Source: Alphaproteobacteria bacterium (GTDB lineage: Bacteria > Pseudomonadota > Alphaproteobacteria > MPNO01 > UBA2964). Taken from it: a stretch of DNA of 64,000 nucleotides. Position numbers and translations under genes: made by a program. The notes beneath the pieces are model-generated. The model worked only from the letters and a program-made list of their open reading frames with translations, did not search any database and was not told where the DNA came from. Below, piece after piece: positions 34,443 through 42,488 of this stretch. Position 1 is the stretch's first letter. Each line of letters opens with the position of its first letter. The stretch spans positions 21,859 to 85,858 of the forward strand of contig WHUE01000006.1 of NCBI GenBank assembly GCA_009377375.1. The letters run 5' to 3'.

Positions 34443-36542
34443 ATGGAGAAACAGGGAACAATGTTCCATTCGGCTGAGGCGTTCTTTCGGCCCAGGGCGG
34501 TGGCGCTGGTCGGCGCGTCCGAGACGGGCGGCGGCGGCTGGCCGCGGATGATCTACAACAACCTGGAATTCAAGGGCTTCCCGACGAAGCTCTATCTGAT
34601 CAACCCGCGCCGCGAAGAGCTGTGGGGCCGGAAGGTCTATCCGGATTTCGCCTCGCTGCCGGAGCCGGTGGACCTGGCGCTGACCATCGTGCCGGCGGAA
34701 GCGATTCCCGGCGTGCTGGTGGAAGGCGCCGATCACGGGCTCAAGGCGGCGCTGATCTACGCCGCCCGGTTCGGCGAAGGCGACGACCCGGAAGGCCGCA
34801 AGCGCGCCGACGCCGTCCGCGCGGTCTGCGACGAGAAGGGCCTCGTGGTCTGCGGGCCGAACTGCATGGGCGCGCTGGCGCTGACGGACGACCTTCTGTT
34901 CTACCCCGCGACCCGGGTGCGCGACCTGCCGAAGGGGGACATGGGCGTGGTGTTCCAGTCCGGCGGCACCTTCATGTTCTGGATGGAGCGCGCGGCGCAG
35001 CGCGGGCTCGGCATCTCCTACGCGGTGTCGTCCGGCAACGAGCTCAACCTCGACCTCGCCGACTACATCAACTTCCTCGTCGACGACCCGTCGACGCGCA
35101 TGATCGCCTGCATGGTCGAGGGCATCCGCCGCCCGGACGCCTTCATGGAGGCCGCGCGCCGCGCGCTGGCGGCGGAAAAGCCCATCCTGATGGTCAAGGT
35201 CGGGCGCAGCGCGGCGGGACAGGCGGCGGCGCGCAGCCATACCGGCGCGCTGGCCAGCGACGATGCGGTGTTCGAGGCGGTCTGCCGCCGCTATGGCGTG
35301 GTGCGCTGCCCGACGCTGGACCAGCTGGTAGAGACCGCGCTGGTATTCGCCCAGCGGCGCCTCCCGAAGGGACCGCGCATCGGCATGGCCGGGTTCTCCG
35401 GCGGCGGCAAGGGGCTGTTCCTCGATTATGCCGAGGACGAAGGCGCGAAGATCGCGACGCTGACGCCCGAGACGATCGCGAAGATCCGGCCGCAGATCGA
35501 CGAGGGAGTGCCGGCGGAAAACCCGCTCGATTGCGGCGCCGGCATTGCCTATCGCCACCACGATTTCAGCGCCGTCTGCCAGGACCTCGCGCGCGATCCC
35601 AACGTGGACATGATGGCGGTGCAGGGATCGCTGCCGCTGCGCGAGGACGATCCCTCCGATCCCACCGTGTTCTCCAAGATACTGGAATCGACGGACAAGC
35701 CGACGGTGGCCTATATGCGGGTCGCGCAGAACGTCACCGAGGCCGGGCGCGACTTCCAGAAGGCGGCGGGCGTGCCCTTCGTGATGGGCATCCAGGACGT
35801 GGTGCGCGCGCTGCGGGACCTCGCCGGCCATGCCGAGGCGCGGAAGCGCGGCGTCGCGCCGCTGCCCGCGTCCGCGGGAAAGCCGGCCGATCTGGAAGGC
35901 GAGGCGCTGGAGACGTTGCTCGCGGCGAAGGGGCTGACCCCGCCGAAAAGCGCCTTCGCGCCGAACGGCGCCGGCGCGGCCACGGCGGCGGCGGAGATCG
36001 GCTTTCCCGTCGTGCTCAAGATCGTCTCGCCCCAGGCCAGCCACAAGACCGAGGTCGGCGGCGTGTCGCTCAACCTCGCCGATGCGGCGGCGGTCGAGGC
36101 CGCCGCCGGGGCGATGGCCGCACGCCTGCACAAGGCGGACCCAAAGGCGAAGGTCGACGGCTTCCTCGTGCAGGAGATGGTGTCGGGGCTGGAGGTCATC
36201 ATCGGCTGCCGCGAGGACGCGCAGTTCGGCCCGATAATGATCGCCGGGCTCGGCGGCGTGCTGGTGGAGGCCATGCGCGACGTGTCGCTCCGCATGCTGC
36301 CGATCACGGAAGGGGATGCGCGCGCGATGCTGGACGGGCTGCGCGGCAAGGCGCTGCTCGGCGCGTTCCGCGGCACGCCCGCCCGCGACGTCGATGCGCT
36401 GGTGCGCGCCATGTGCGGGCTGTCCGACATCTTCCTCGCCCACCGCAACCATCTGGCCGATCTGGAGGTCAACCCGCTGATCGTGCTGGCGGAGGGCGCG
36501 GGCGTGCGCGCGGTGGACGTGCGCCCGGTGGCGAAGGGCTGA
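34443..36542 (+). CDS. NDP-forming acyl-CoA synthetase (feruloyl-CoA-synthetase FerA type)
   Basis: A 699-residue fused NDP-forming acyl-CoA synthetase: N-terminal CoA-binding domain (RAVALVGASETGGGGWPRM), succinyl-CoA-ligase-like middle with the phosphohistidine region ARSHTGALASDD, and a C-terminal ATP-grasp domain (VVLKIVSPQASHKTEVGGV). It activates an acid with CoA and ATP, giving ADP and phosphate. FerA of Sphingobium, which activates ferulate, is of this class, unlike AMP-forming Fcs. The hydratase-lyase gene before it supports a hydroxycinnamate substrate (inference). The ATG at 34443 has AAAAGGAA upstream. Confidence 0.85.
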   Translation: MEKQGTMFHSAEAFFRPRAVALVGASETGGGGWPRMIYNNLEFKGFPTKLYLINPRREELWGRKVYPDFASLPEPVDLALTIVPAEAIPGVLVEGADHGLKAALIYAARFGEGDDPEGRKRADAVRAVCDEKGLVVCGPNCMGALALTDDLLFYPATRVRDLPKGDMGVVFQSGGTFMFWMERAAQRGLGISYAVSSGNELNLDLADYINFLVDDPSTRMIACMVEGIRRPDAFMEAARRALAAEKPILMVKVGRSAAGQAAARSHTGALASDDAVFEAVCRRYGVVRCPTLDQLVETALVFAQRRLPKGPRIGMAGFSGGGKGLFLDYAEDEGAKIATLTPETIAKIRPQIDEGVPAENPLDCGAGIAYRHHDFSAVCQDLARDPNVDMMAVQGSLPLREDDPSDPTVFSKILESTDKPTVAYMRVAQNVTEAGRDFQKAAGVPFVMGIQDVVRALRDLAGHAEARKRGVAPLPASAGKPADLEGEALETLLAAKGLTPPKSAFAPNGAGAATAAAEIGFPVVLKIVSPQASHKTEVGGVSLNLADAAAVEAAAGAMAARLHKADPKAKVDGFLVQEMVSGLEVIIGCREDAQFGPIMIAGLGGVLVEAMRDVSLRMLPITEGDARAMLDGLRGKALLGAFRGTPARDVDALVRAMCGLSDIFLAHRNHLADLEVNPLIVLAEGAGVRAVDVRPVAKG

Positions 36543-36581
36543 ACGGAAAGATCGTACACAAGTCAGGAGAGGGTCCGCGTC

Positions 36582-37739
36582 ATGGATTACGAACTGCCCG
36601 AAGAGCTGCGCATGCTGAAGGAGACGGTGCGCCGCTTCGTCGACCGTGAGATCATTCCCATCGAGCGGGAGGCGTATGAGGGCCACAACCTGAAGAAGGA
36701 CGTCCGCGCGAAGCTGGAGGACAAGGCGAAGGAAATCGGCCTCTGGCAGTTCGACGTGCCGGAGGAATACGGCGGGCTCGGCATGGGCCTGCTCGCCAAA
36801 TGCGTCGTGTGGGAGGAGATGGGCCGCACCATCGCCATCCCGACGCGCGGGGGCAGCGTGTTCGGCCCCGCCGTCAGCCCGATCCTCTATCACCTGAACG
36901 ACCAGCAGAAGGAAAAGTACCTGTATCCCGTGCTCAAGGGCGAGAGCTGGGGATGCTTCGCCCAGACGGAGCCGGAGGCCGGCGGCGATCCGGGCGGGAT
37001 GCGCGCCACGGCCGTGCGCGACGGCGACGACTACGTCATCAACGGCTACAAGCGGTTCATCACCGGCGCCGACAAGGCCGATTTCGCCCAGGTGCTCGCC
37101 GCCACCGACCGCGAGAAGCGTTCGCGCGGCGGCATCTCGGCCTTCCTGGTCGACATGGACACGCCCGGCGTGAAGCTGGTGCGGCCGCAGGAAACGATGA
37201 TGGACGACCGGCCCTGGGAAATCTCCTTCGACGACGTGCGCGTGCCGGTCGCCAACCGCATCGGCGAGGAGGGCGACGGCTTCAAGTTCGGCCAGACCTG
37301 GATCACCGCCGGCCGCATGCGCCACGCCGCCCGCGGGCTGGGCGTGGCCGAGCGCTGCATGGAGCTCAGTGGCGCCTACGCCACCCAGCGCTCCACCTTC
37401 GGCGCCAAGCTGTCGGAACGCCAGGCGGTCCAGTTCATGATGGTGGACACCTGGATGGAGACCAAGTCTACCCGCGCGCTGGTGCTCAATACCGCCGCGC
37501 GCTGCGACGACGGCGGCGACATCCGCAGCGACTCCTACATGTGCAAGATCCTCGGCGACGAGCTGGCGTTCCGCGCCTGCGACAAGGCGATGCAGATCCA
37601 CGGCGGCATCGGCCTGACCACCGACCTGCCGATCGAGAAGCTGTGGCGCGATTCGCGCTCCATGGTCATCACCGAAGGCCCGCCGGAGATCCTGCGCATG
37701 GTGCTGGCCCGCGGCTTCTTCCGCGAATACGGAGGATAG
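36582..37739 (+). CDS. Acyl-CoA dehydrogenase
   Basis: A 385-residue FAD enzyme of the acyl-CoA dehydrogenase family. It has CFAQTEPEAGGDPGG (FAD/substrate signature), DYVINGYKRFITGA, DDVRVPVANRIGEEGDGF, and the late IHGGIGLTTDLPIEKLWRDSR ending in ITEGPPEI, which carries the Glu at the usual catalytic position. Co-directional with the CoA ligase 39 nt upstream. A role in oxidising dihydro-hydroxycinnamoyl-CoA to hydroxycinnamoyl-CoA, feeding the hydratase-lyase, is plausible. RBS: TCAGGAGAGG. Confidence 0.9.
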   Translation: MDYELPEELRMLKETVRRFVDREIIPIEREAYEGHNLKKDVRAKLEDKAKEIGLWQFDVPEEYGGLGMGLLAKCVVWEEMGRTIAIPTRGGSVFGPAVSPILYHLNDQQKEKYLYPVLKGESWGCFAQTEPEAGGDPGGMRATAVRDGDDYVINGYKRFITGADKADFAQVLAATDREKRSRGGISAFLVDMDTPGVKLVRPQETMMDDRPWEISFDDVRVPVANRIGEEGDGFKFGQTWITAGRMRHAARGLGVAERCMELSGAYATQRSTFGAKLSERQAVQFMMVDTWMETKSTRALVLNTAARCDDGGDIRSDSYMCKILGDELAFRACDKAMQIHGGIGLTTDLPIEKLWRDSRSMVITEGPPEILRMVLARGFFREYGG

Positions 37740-37741
37740 CC

Positions 37742-38578
37742 ATGCCGATGCCCGACCCCCGGACGGTCCCGATCAGGGGACGCAGCCTCGCCTGGCGCGA
37801 GCGGGGGGAGGGCGCGGCGCTGGTGCTGATCCACGGCATCGGGGGCAGCTCGGAAAGCTGGGCGCCGCTGTTCGACCGGTTCTCTCGCGGCTACCGCGTG
37901 ATCGCGTGGGACGCGCCCGGGTACGGCGACTCCGAAACCGTGCCGGCCGGCGACTGCACCGCGGAAGGCTATGCCGCGCGGCTGGCGTCGCTGCTCGACA
38001 TGCGCGGCGTGACGACGGCCCATCTGGTCGGCCATTCGATCGGCGCGCCCATCGCCGCCGCGCTGTGGCAGGCGCGCGCCTCGCTCGTGGCGAGCCTGGC
38101 GCTGGTCCATCCCGTCGCGGGATTCGGCGCGCTGGAGGATGCGCATCGCGCGGAGCTGCGCGCCGCCCGGCTCGGGGATATCGCCGGCCGCAGCATGGGC
38201 GAGTTCGGCGTCCTGCGCGCGCCGCAGATTCTGGGCGGGCGCGCCGACGCCGCGGTGACGGCGGAAGTCGCCCGGATCATTGGCCGCATTCCGGAAACGG
38301 GGTACCGCGCGATGGTGGAGGTGATGGCCGCCGCCAACTTGGCCGCCGCGCTGCCGGGACTGGCCTCGCCCGCGCTGGTGATCGCCGGCGAGGACGACCC
38401 GGTCGCCCCGACCGAGGCCTGCCGCGCCATCGCCGCCGCGCTGCCGGACGCCGAATTCGATGCCTATGTCGGGATCGGCCACTACATGCCGCTGGAGGAC
38501 GCCCCCGCCTTCACCGCCCGGCTGGAAAAATTCCTCGGCCGCCACGGCGACGCGACCCGGTCCGCCACGTATCTCTAG
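37742..38578 (+). CDS. Alpha/beta hydrolase
   Basis: A 278-residue serine hydrolase: oxyanion strand VLIHGIGGSSESW, RVIAWDAPGYGDS, nucleophile elbow VGHSIGAP, Asp in VIAGEDDPVAP and His in YVGIGHYMPLED. All three triad residues are present. It starts 2 nt after the acyl-CoA dehydrogenase stop. Possible roles include hydrolysing esters of hydroxycinnamic acids or the CoA thioester; the sequence does not decide. The track start at 36800 is a shadow of the dehydrogenase. Confidence 0.82.
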   Translation: MPMPDPRTVPIRGRSLAWRERGEGAALVLIHGIGGSSESWAPLFDRFSRGYRVIAWDAPGYGDSETVPAGDCTAEGYAARLASLLDMRGVTTAHLVGHSIGAPIAAALWQARASLVASLALVHPVAGFGALEDAHRAELRAARLGDIAGRSMGEFGVLRAPQILGGRADAAVTAEVARIIGRIPETGYRAMVEVMAAANLAAALPGLASPALVIAGEDDPVAPTEACRAIAAALPDAEFDAYVGIGHYMPLEDAPAFTARLEKFLGRHGDATRSATYL

Positions 38579-38605
38579 GGATGACGGGAAAGCCCGCCGG
38601 CGCCG

Positions 38606-38815
38606 TCAGCGGGCGCGGGTCAGCAGGATGGCGATGCTGCGGGCGGTGCGCCGCCAGTGGTGGAGCGCGGCGCGGTTGCCGTTCTCGCGGGCCTCCTTCG
38701 CCCGGCGCTCGGCGATATTCAGGGCGTCCGGACCCCGGCGGCGCAGCAGCAGGCGGGCGGTCTCATGGATGCGTTCTGCGGCGCTGGGCAATCGCGGATA
38801 ATGATAGGCGGTCAC
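38606..38815 (-). CDS. Small hypothetical protein (69 aa)
   Basis: Not recognised. Basic, helical, with a long Arg-rich run (HETARLLLRRRGPDAL, then ERRAKEARENGNRAALHHWRR). It converges with the hydrolase gene and sits just upstream of the Fur-like box on the other strand. It looks like a small alphaproteobacterial conserved hypothetical, but without a search this is not confirmed. Confidence 0.5.
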   Translation of the reverse strand: MTAYHYPRLPSAAERIHETARLLLRRRGPDALNIAERRAKEARENGNRAALHHWRRTARSIAILLTRAR

Positions 38816-38863
38816 GGCGGCACGGCTCCGGCGGCGAAAAAAAACTTACCGGATTCTATTGCA

Positions 38864-38882
38864 AATGCGAACTATTCTCAAT
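38864..38882. promoter_or_regulatory. Fur-box-like iron operator before the ferredoxin gene
   Basis: AATGCGAACTATTCTCAAT resembles the Fur consensus TGATAAT-N-ATTATCA; the right arm ATTCTCA matches 6 of 7. It is ~45 nt upstream of the Bfd start, in the expected promoter. Fur (or an Irr/Mur-type relative in alphaproteobacteria) probably represses the gene when iron is plentiful. Confidence 0.55.
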
Positions 38883-38927
38883 AGATTTCATAAAGGGAGA
38901 CCGGAACGTATCGTCGCTGCAGGGCCA

Positions 38928-39176
38928 ATGTATATCTGTCTGTGCAACTGCTTTCGCGAAACCGAACTGCGCGCCGCCGTGGACGAGGGCGCGCGGAGTG
39001 CCGCCGAAGTGTTCGAATCCCTCGGGTTTCAGCCGCAATGCGGCGGTTGCCTCGACTTCGCCGACACGGTGGTGCAGGAATACCTGGCCGCACGCTCTGC
39101 GGGGCGTCGTGGCGGCGGATACGGCAACGGGCGTGCCCGTCAGTCGTCCCCCGGCTCCATCTGGCTCTGCAGGTAG
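38928..39176 (+). CDS. bfd: Bacterioferritin-associated ferredoxin (Bfd)
   Basis: An 82-residue [2Fe-2S] protein with Cys at 4, 6, 38 and 41 (MYICLCN and QCGGC), matching the Bfd pattern. Bfd delivers electrons to bacterioferritin haem to release stored iron. The convergent bacterioferritin gene ends inside its C-terminal codons (37-nt overlap of 3' ends). The C-terminus past residue ~55 is low-complexity. The start at 38928 gives the canonical MYICLC; the upstream part of the track ORF overlaps the Fur-like box. Confidence 0.88.
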   Translation: MYICLCNCFRETELRAAVDEGARSAAEVFESLGFQPQCGGCLDFADTVVQEYLAARSAGRRGGGYGNGRARQSSPGSIWLCR

Positions 39177-39619
39177 TTCTCGAGGCCGACCCTGTCGATC
39201 AGCTCGATCTGGGTTTCCAGCCAGTCGACGTGCCCTTCTTCGTCCTCGAGAATGTCCTCGAACAGTTCCCGCGAGATGTAATCCTTGACCTGCTCGCAAT
39301 AGGCCACGGCCTCGATCAGGTCGTCCCGCGAGGCGGACTCGACCCGGAGGTCGCAGTTCAGCATCTCGGGCACGGTCTCGCCGATGAGCAGCTTGCCCAA
39401 ATCCTGCAGGTTGGGCAGGCCTTCCAGGAACAGGATGCGGTTGATCAGCGCATCCGCATGCTTCATCTCGTCGATCGACTCCTCGTACTCCTTCTCGTTG
39501 AGCTTCTCCAGCCCCCAGTGCTTGTACATGCGCGCATGCAGGAAGTACTGGTTGATCGATGTCAGCTCGTTCTTGAGGATGATGTTGAGGTGGTCGATTA
39601 CCCCCTTGTCGCCTTTCAT
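39140..39619 (-). CDS. bfr: Bacterioferritin
   Basis: A 159-residue ferritin-like protein with all ferroxidase ligands at E18, E51, H54, E94, E127 and H130 and the haem-ligating Met at 52 ([10 protein letters not shown]). It self-assembles into a 24-mer that oxidises Fe2+ and stores ferric iron, carrying haem between subunits. The length is typical. Gene is convergent to bfd, whose product reduces and mobilises the store; the pair shares a functional role but not an operon. Confidence 0.95.
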   Translation of the reverse strand: MKGDKGVIDHLNIILKNELTSINQYFLHARMYKHWGLEKLNEKEYEESIDEMKHADALINRILFLEGLPNLQDLGKLLIGETVPEMLNCDLRVESASRDDLIEAVAYCEQVKDYISRELFEDILEDEEGHVDWLETQIELIDRVGLENYLQSQMEPGDD

Positions 39620-39698
39620 GGCCTTGACTCCTCGGGTTGCTCCACAACGGTGATGTAAGGGGGAAACCGGCGGAATCCAAGGGAAGATTTGCCCGGGA

Positions 39699-40787
39699 TC
39701 ACTGCGTGCGCCCGCGTGCGGCGATCTCGATCACGCCCTCGACCTCGCCGTCCCGCGCGGCGATGAACATGTCGTAAAGGTTCACCGCGGTGTCGCAATG
39801 GGCCGGCCGGAACAGGACCTTGTCGCCGAGGGCGAGCGGGCAGGGACCGTCCCAGCTCAGCTCGCCATGCTCCTCGCCGCCATAGGCGAAGGCAGCGCCC
39901 GGCAGGTCGATGGGGACGGGCGGGCCGCCGTCGCTGGTCATCGCCTTGTGGCCCATGTCGACGATGGCGCGGTTCGCATCCGGCCGGCTGACGACCGTCG
40001 CCAGCACGCTCAGCGAGGTCTCGAACGGAACCCGGTTGCCGTCGTTCCACTCGATGGCGGCATAGCGCGAATCCATGAACAGGTAGCCGCCGGGCTGCAA
40101 CTCGGTCAGACCGCCGGCGGCGGCGTCGATCGCGCTGGTGCCGGACCCGCCGCCGGTCAGCACCGGCACCTCGATGCCGCCGGCGCGGATCAGCTCCGCC
40201 GTCCCGACCAGCAGCGCGGTCGCCGCGTCGGCGGCTTCCTTGCGTTCCGCGTAACCGCCGGTCATCTGGATGCGGCCCTGATAGCCCTGGAGCCCGCGAA
40301 AATTCAGCCATTCGGCGCCGCGAATGTGTTGTGCCAGCGCCAGCGCCGGCTCGCCCGGCTGCACGCCGCAGCGGCGCTGGCCGACATCGACCTCCACCAC
40401 CACGTCCAGCTTCACCCCCGCAGTCTGCGCCATCTGCGCCATCTCGCCGATATTGCCGGCGTCGTCGGCGACCACGGCGACCCTTGCCTGGCTCGCGATC
40501 TGCACCAGCCGCATCAGCTTGGAGGCGCCGATCACCGGGGTGGTGATCAGGATGTCCCCGATTCCGCCATGCGCCATGACTTCGGCCTCGCCCAGCTTGG
40601 CGCAGCAGATTCCGACCGCGCCCGCCTCGATCTGCATGGCCGCGATGTCGGGCGACTTGTGCGCCTTGGCGTGGGGCCGCAGCGCCACGCCCGCGTCGCG
40701 GCACAGCGCCGCCATGCGGGCGATGTTGCGCTCCATCGCGGCGATGTCCACCAGCAGCACCGGCGTGTCCAGGTCCTCGATCCTCAT
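39699..40787 (-). CDS. D-threonine aldolase-like PLP enzyme
   Basis: A 362-residue fold-type III PLP enzyme of the D-threonine aldolase / D-serine dehydratase group. The PLP Lys lies in [14 protein letters not shown]; the metal-binding pair is in [24 protein letters not shown] is the phosphate loop. Such enzymes split D-3-hydroxy-amino acids to glycine and an aldehyde, or deaminate D-serine. Its ATG overlaps the upstream amidohydrolase stop by 4 nt (ATGA), so the two are coupled. Together with the amidohydrolase and gamma-glutamyltransferase they suggest turnover of D-amino acid or gamma-glutamyl conjugates. Confidence 0.83.
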   Translation of the reverse strand: MRIEDLDTPVLLVDIAAMERNIARMAALCRDAGVALRPHAKAHKSPDIAAMQIEAGAVGICCAKLGEAEVMAHGGIGDILITTPVIGASKLMRLVQIASQARVAVVADDAGNIGEMAQMAQTAGVKLDVVVEVDVGQRRCGVQPGEPALALAQHIRGAEWLNFRGLQGYQGRIQMTGGYAERKEAADAATALLVGTAELIRAGGIEVPVLTGGGSGTSAIDAAAGGLTELQPGGYLFMDSRYAAIEWNDGNRVPFETSLSVLATVVSRPDANRAIVDMGHKAMTSDGGPPVPIDLPGAAFAYGGEEHGELSWDGPCPLALGDKVLFRPAHCDTAVNLYDMFIAARDGEVEGVIEIAARGRTQ

Positions 40788-42487
40788 GAAGCTACGTCTT
40801 TCCCTTCGCTGTCGCGATCATAGACCACGCGCCCGCCGACGATGGTCTTCCATGCCACGATATCGCGGATGTCGTCCGCCGCACAGGTGAGCGGATCGGC
40901 GGTGAGGATGGCGAGATCGGCGAGCTTGCCGGGCTCGATGCTGCCCTTCTCGTTCTCCGCGCAGACCACCCAGGCGGCGTCGATGGTGGCGGCGCGCAGC
41001 GCGTCCTCGCGGCTCAGCGCCTGGTCCGGCGCGATGGCGTCGTTGGTGTAGCGGTTGCGCCGCGTGACCGCCTGCCAGATCGGGTGGAACAGCGTCGTCG
41101 GCGTGTTGTCGGTGGCGAGCCCGACCCTCACTCCGGCCTCGCGCAGGCTGCGCAGCGGCGCGATCTCGTTCTCCCGCTCCCAGCCCAGCTTCTCCCGCAG
41201 GATATGGCCTTCCTTGTTGATATAGCGGTTCGTGTGGGCGGTCATCACGAGACCCAGGTCGCGTATGCGGTCGATCTCGTCCGGCGTCGCCGTGCGCAGA
41301 TGGCCCAGCACCCAGCGCCGGTCGGCGATGGGAACGCGCCGATTGACCTCCTCGAACACGTCCAGCATCTCCAGCCAGATGGCGACGCCGCGGATGCCCT
41401 GCCGCGCCGCCTCGCACAGCAGGTCGACCGCGCGCTCGCGCGGCATGCCGTGGTCGTAGTTGAACCCGGCCCAGCCGGTATAGGGCGCGGCGGTGGCGCG
41501 CAGGCGGTTCTCCTCGTCCATGCCGAGCTCGGCATACAGCCCCTCGACGCGCAGCCAGTCGTCGCCGAGCCCGCCATGGCCCAGCCCCGCGGCCCAGCTC
41601 TGCATCTGCCGCGTCTCCGTGCCCGGGGCCACGTGCGACCAGGACGGGCTGAACACGAGATGCGCCCGCATTGTCATGTCGCCGGCTTCATGCACCGCCT
41701 GATAGGCCTGGATCAGCTCCTGCGCGCAGCCATGCTCCTCGAACACGCTGGTGGTGCCGGAGGCGTTGTAGATGCGCATGGCCCGGCGGATGCCGTCGGC
41801 GCGGTGGCCATGGTCGAAGCGCGGCATGTCGCGGAACCAGGCGAGCTCGGCGACGGGCATGTAGGTGTGCTCGAAGATCGCCCCGGTGAGCGCGCCGGTC
41901 GCGTCCGTCTCCAGTTTCACGCTCGCCGGCGCCGCCATGCCGGGACGCAGCCCCGCGCGCTCTATCGCCAGGCTGTTCGCGACCGAGACGATGGGCAGGG
42001 TGTGACGCCAGAATCCCCAGATGGGGCGGATATAGACCGGGTTCTCCGGCGCCGCCTCGTCCAGCTCCCGCCGCGTCGGGAAGCGCTTTTCGCGCAGGCA
42101 CTCCGGCACGTCGAAATAGAATGGCGGCTCGCCGATCGGCATGGTGACGATCCATTCGCCTGGCGCGGCCCGGGCCGCCAGCGCCGCGACGCGCTCCTGG
42201 ATGTCGGCGATGGAGCGGCAGCCGGCGAGGGACGGGAAGACAGGCTTCAGCCCCTCGCGGTCCATATGGGCGTGGCCGTCGATCAGCCCCGGGATCACGG
42301 CGCGCCCGCCGGCGTCGATCACCTGCGTATTTTCCGCCGCCAGCGCCGTAATTTCGGCGTCGCCGCCGATGGCGACGATCCGCCCGGCGCGGACCGCCAC
42401 GGCCTCGGCGACGGTGGAGCGGGGATCGAGCGTGACGATCTTCGCGCGCCGGACGATCAACTCGGGCCCGGCCTGGCCGCCGGCCAT
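40784..42487 (-). CDS. YtcJ-like amidohydrolase (second copy in the window)
   Basis: A 567-residue metal-dependent hydrolase: the start ELIVRRAKIVTLDPRSTVAEAVAV, metal site IPGLIDGHAHMDREGLKP, a central Glu/His region, and C-terminal EKGSIEPGKLADLAILTADP, typical of the superfamily's cyclic amidohydrolase end. Substrate unknown. The ATG at 42487 follows the gamma-glutamyltransferase stop by 1 nt; the track start is 60 nt further in. It lies in a tightly packed minus operon. Confidence 0.83.
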   Translation of the reverse strand: MAGGQAGPELIVRRAKIVTLDPRSTVAEAVAVRAGRIVAIGGDAEITALAAENTQVIDAGGRAVIPGLIDGHAHMDREGLKPVFPSLAGCRSIADIQERVAALAARAAPGEWIVTMPIGEPPFYFDVPECLREKRFPTRRELDEAAPENPVYIRPIWGFWRHTLPIVSVANSLAIERAGLRPGMAAPASVKLETDATGALTGAIFEHTYMPVAELAWFRDMPRFDHGHRADGIRRAMRIYNASGTTSVFEEHGCAQELIQAYQAVHEAGDMTMRAHLVFSPSWSHVAPGTETRQMQSWAAGLGHGGLGDDWLRVEGLYAELGMDEENRLRATAAPYTGWAGFNYDHGMPRERAVDLLCEAARQGIRGVAIWLEMLDVFEEVNRRVPIADRRWVLGHLRTATPDEIDRIRDLGLVMTAHTNRYINKEGHILREKLGWERENEIAPLRSLREAGVRVGLATDNTPTTLFHPIWQAVTRRNRYTNDAIAPDQALSREDALRAATIDAAWVVCAENEKGSIEPGKLADLAILTADPLTCAADDIRDIVAWKTIVGGRVVYDRDSEGKDVAS

Positions 42488-42488
42488 G

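Noticed and set aside
34362-37601. 1079-residue minus ORF opposite the CoA ligase and dehydrogenase
   Set aside because: Antisense shadow; both plus-strand genes have intact family motifs.
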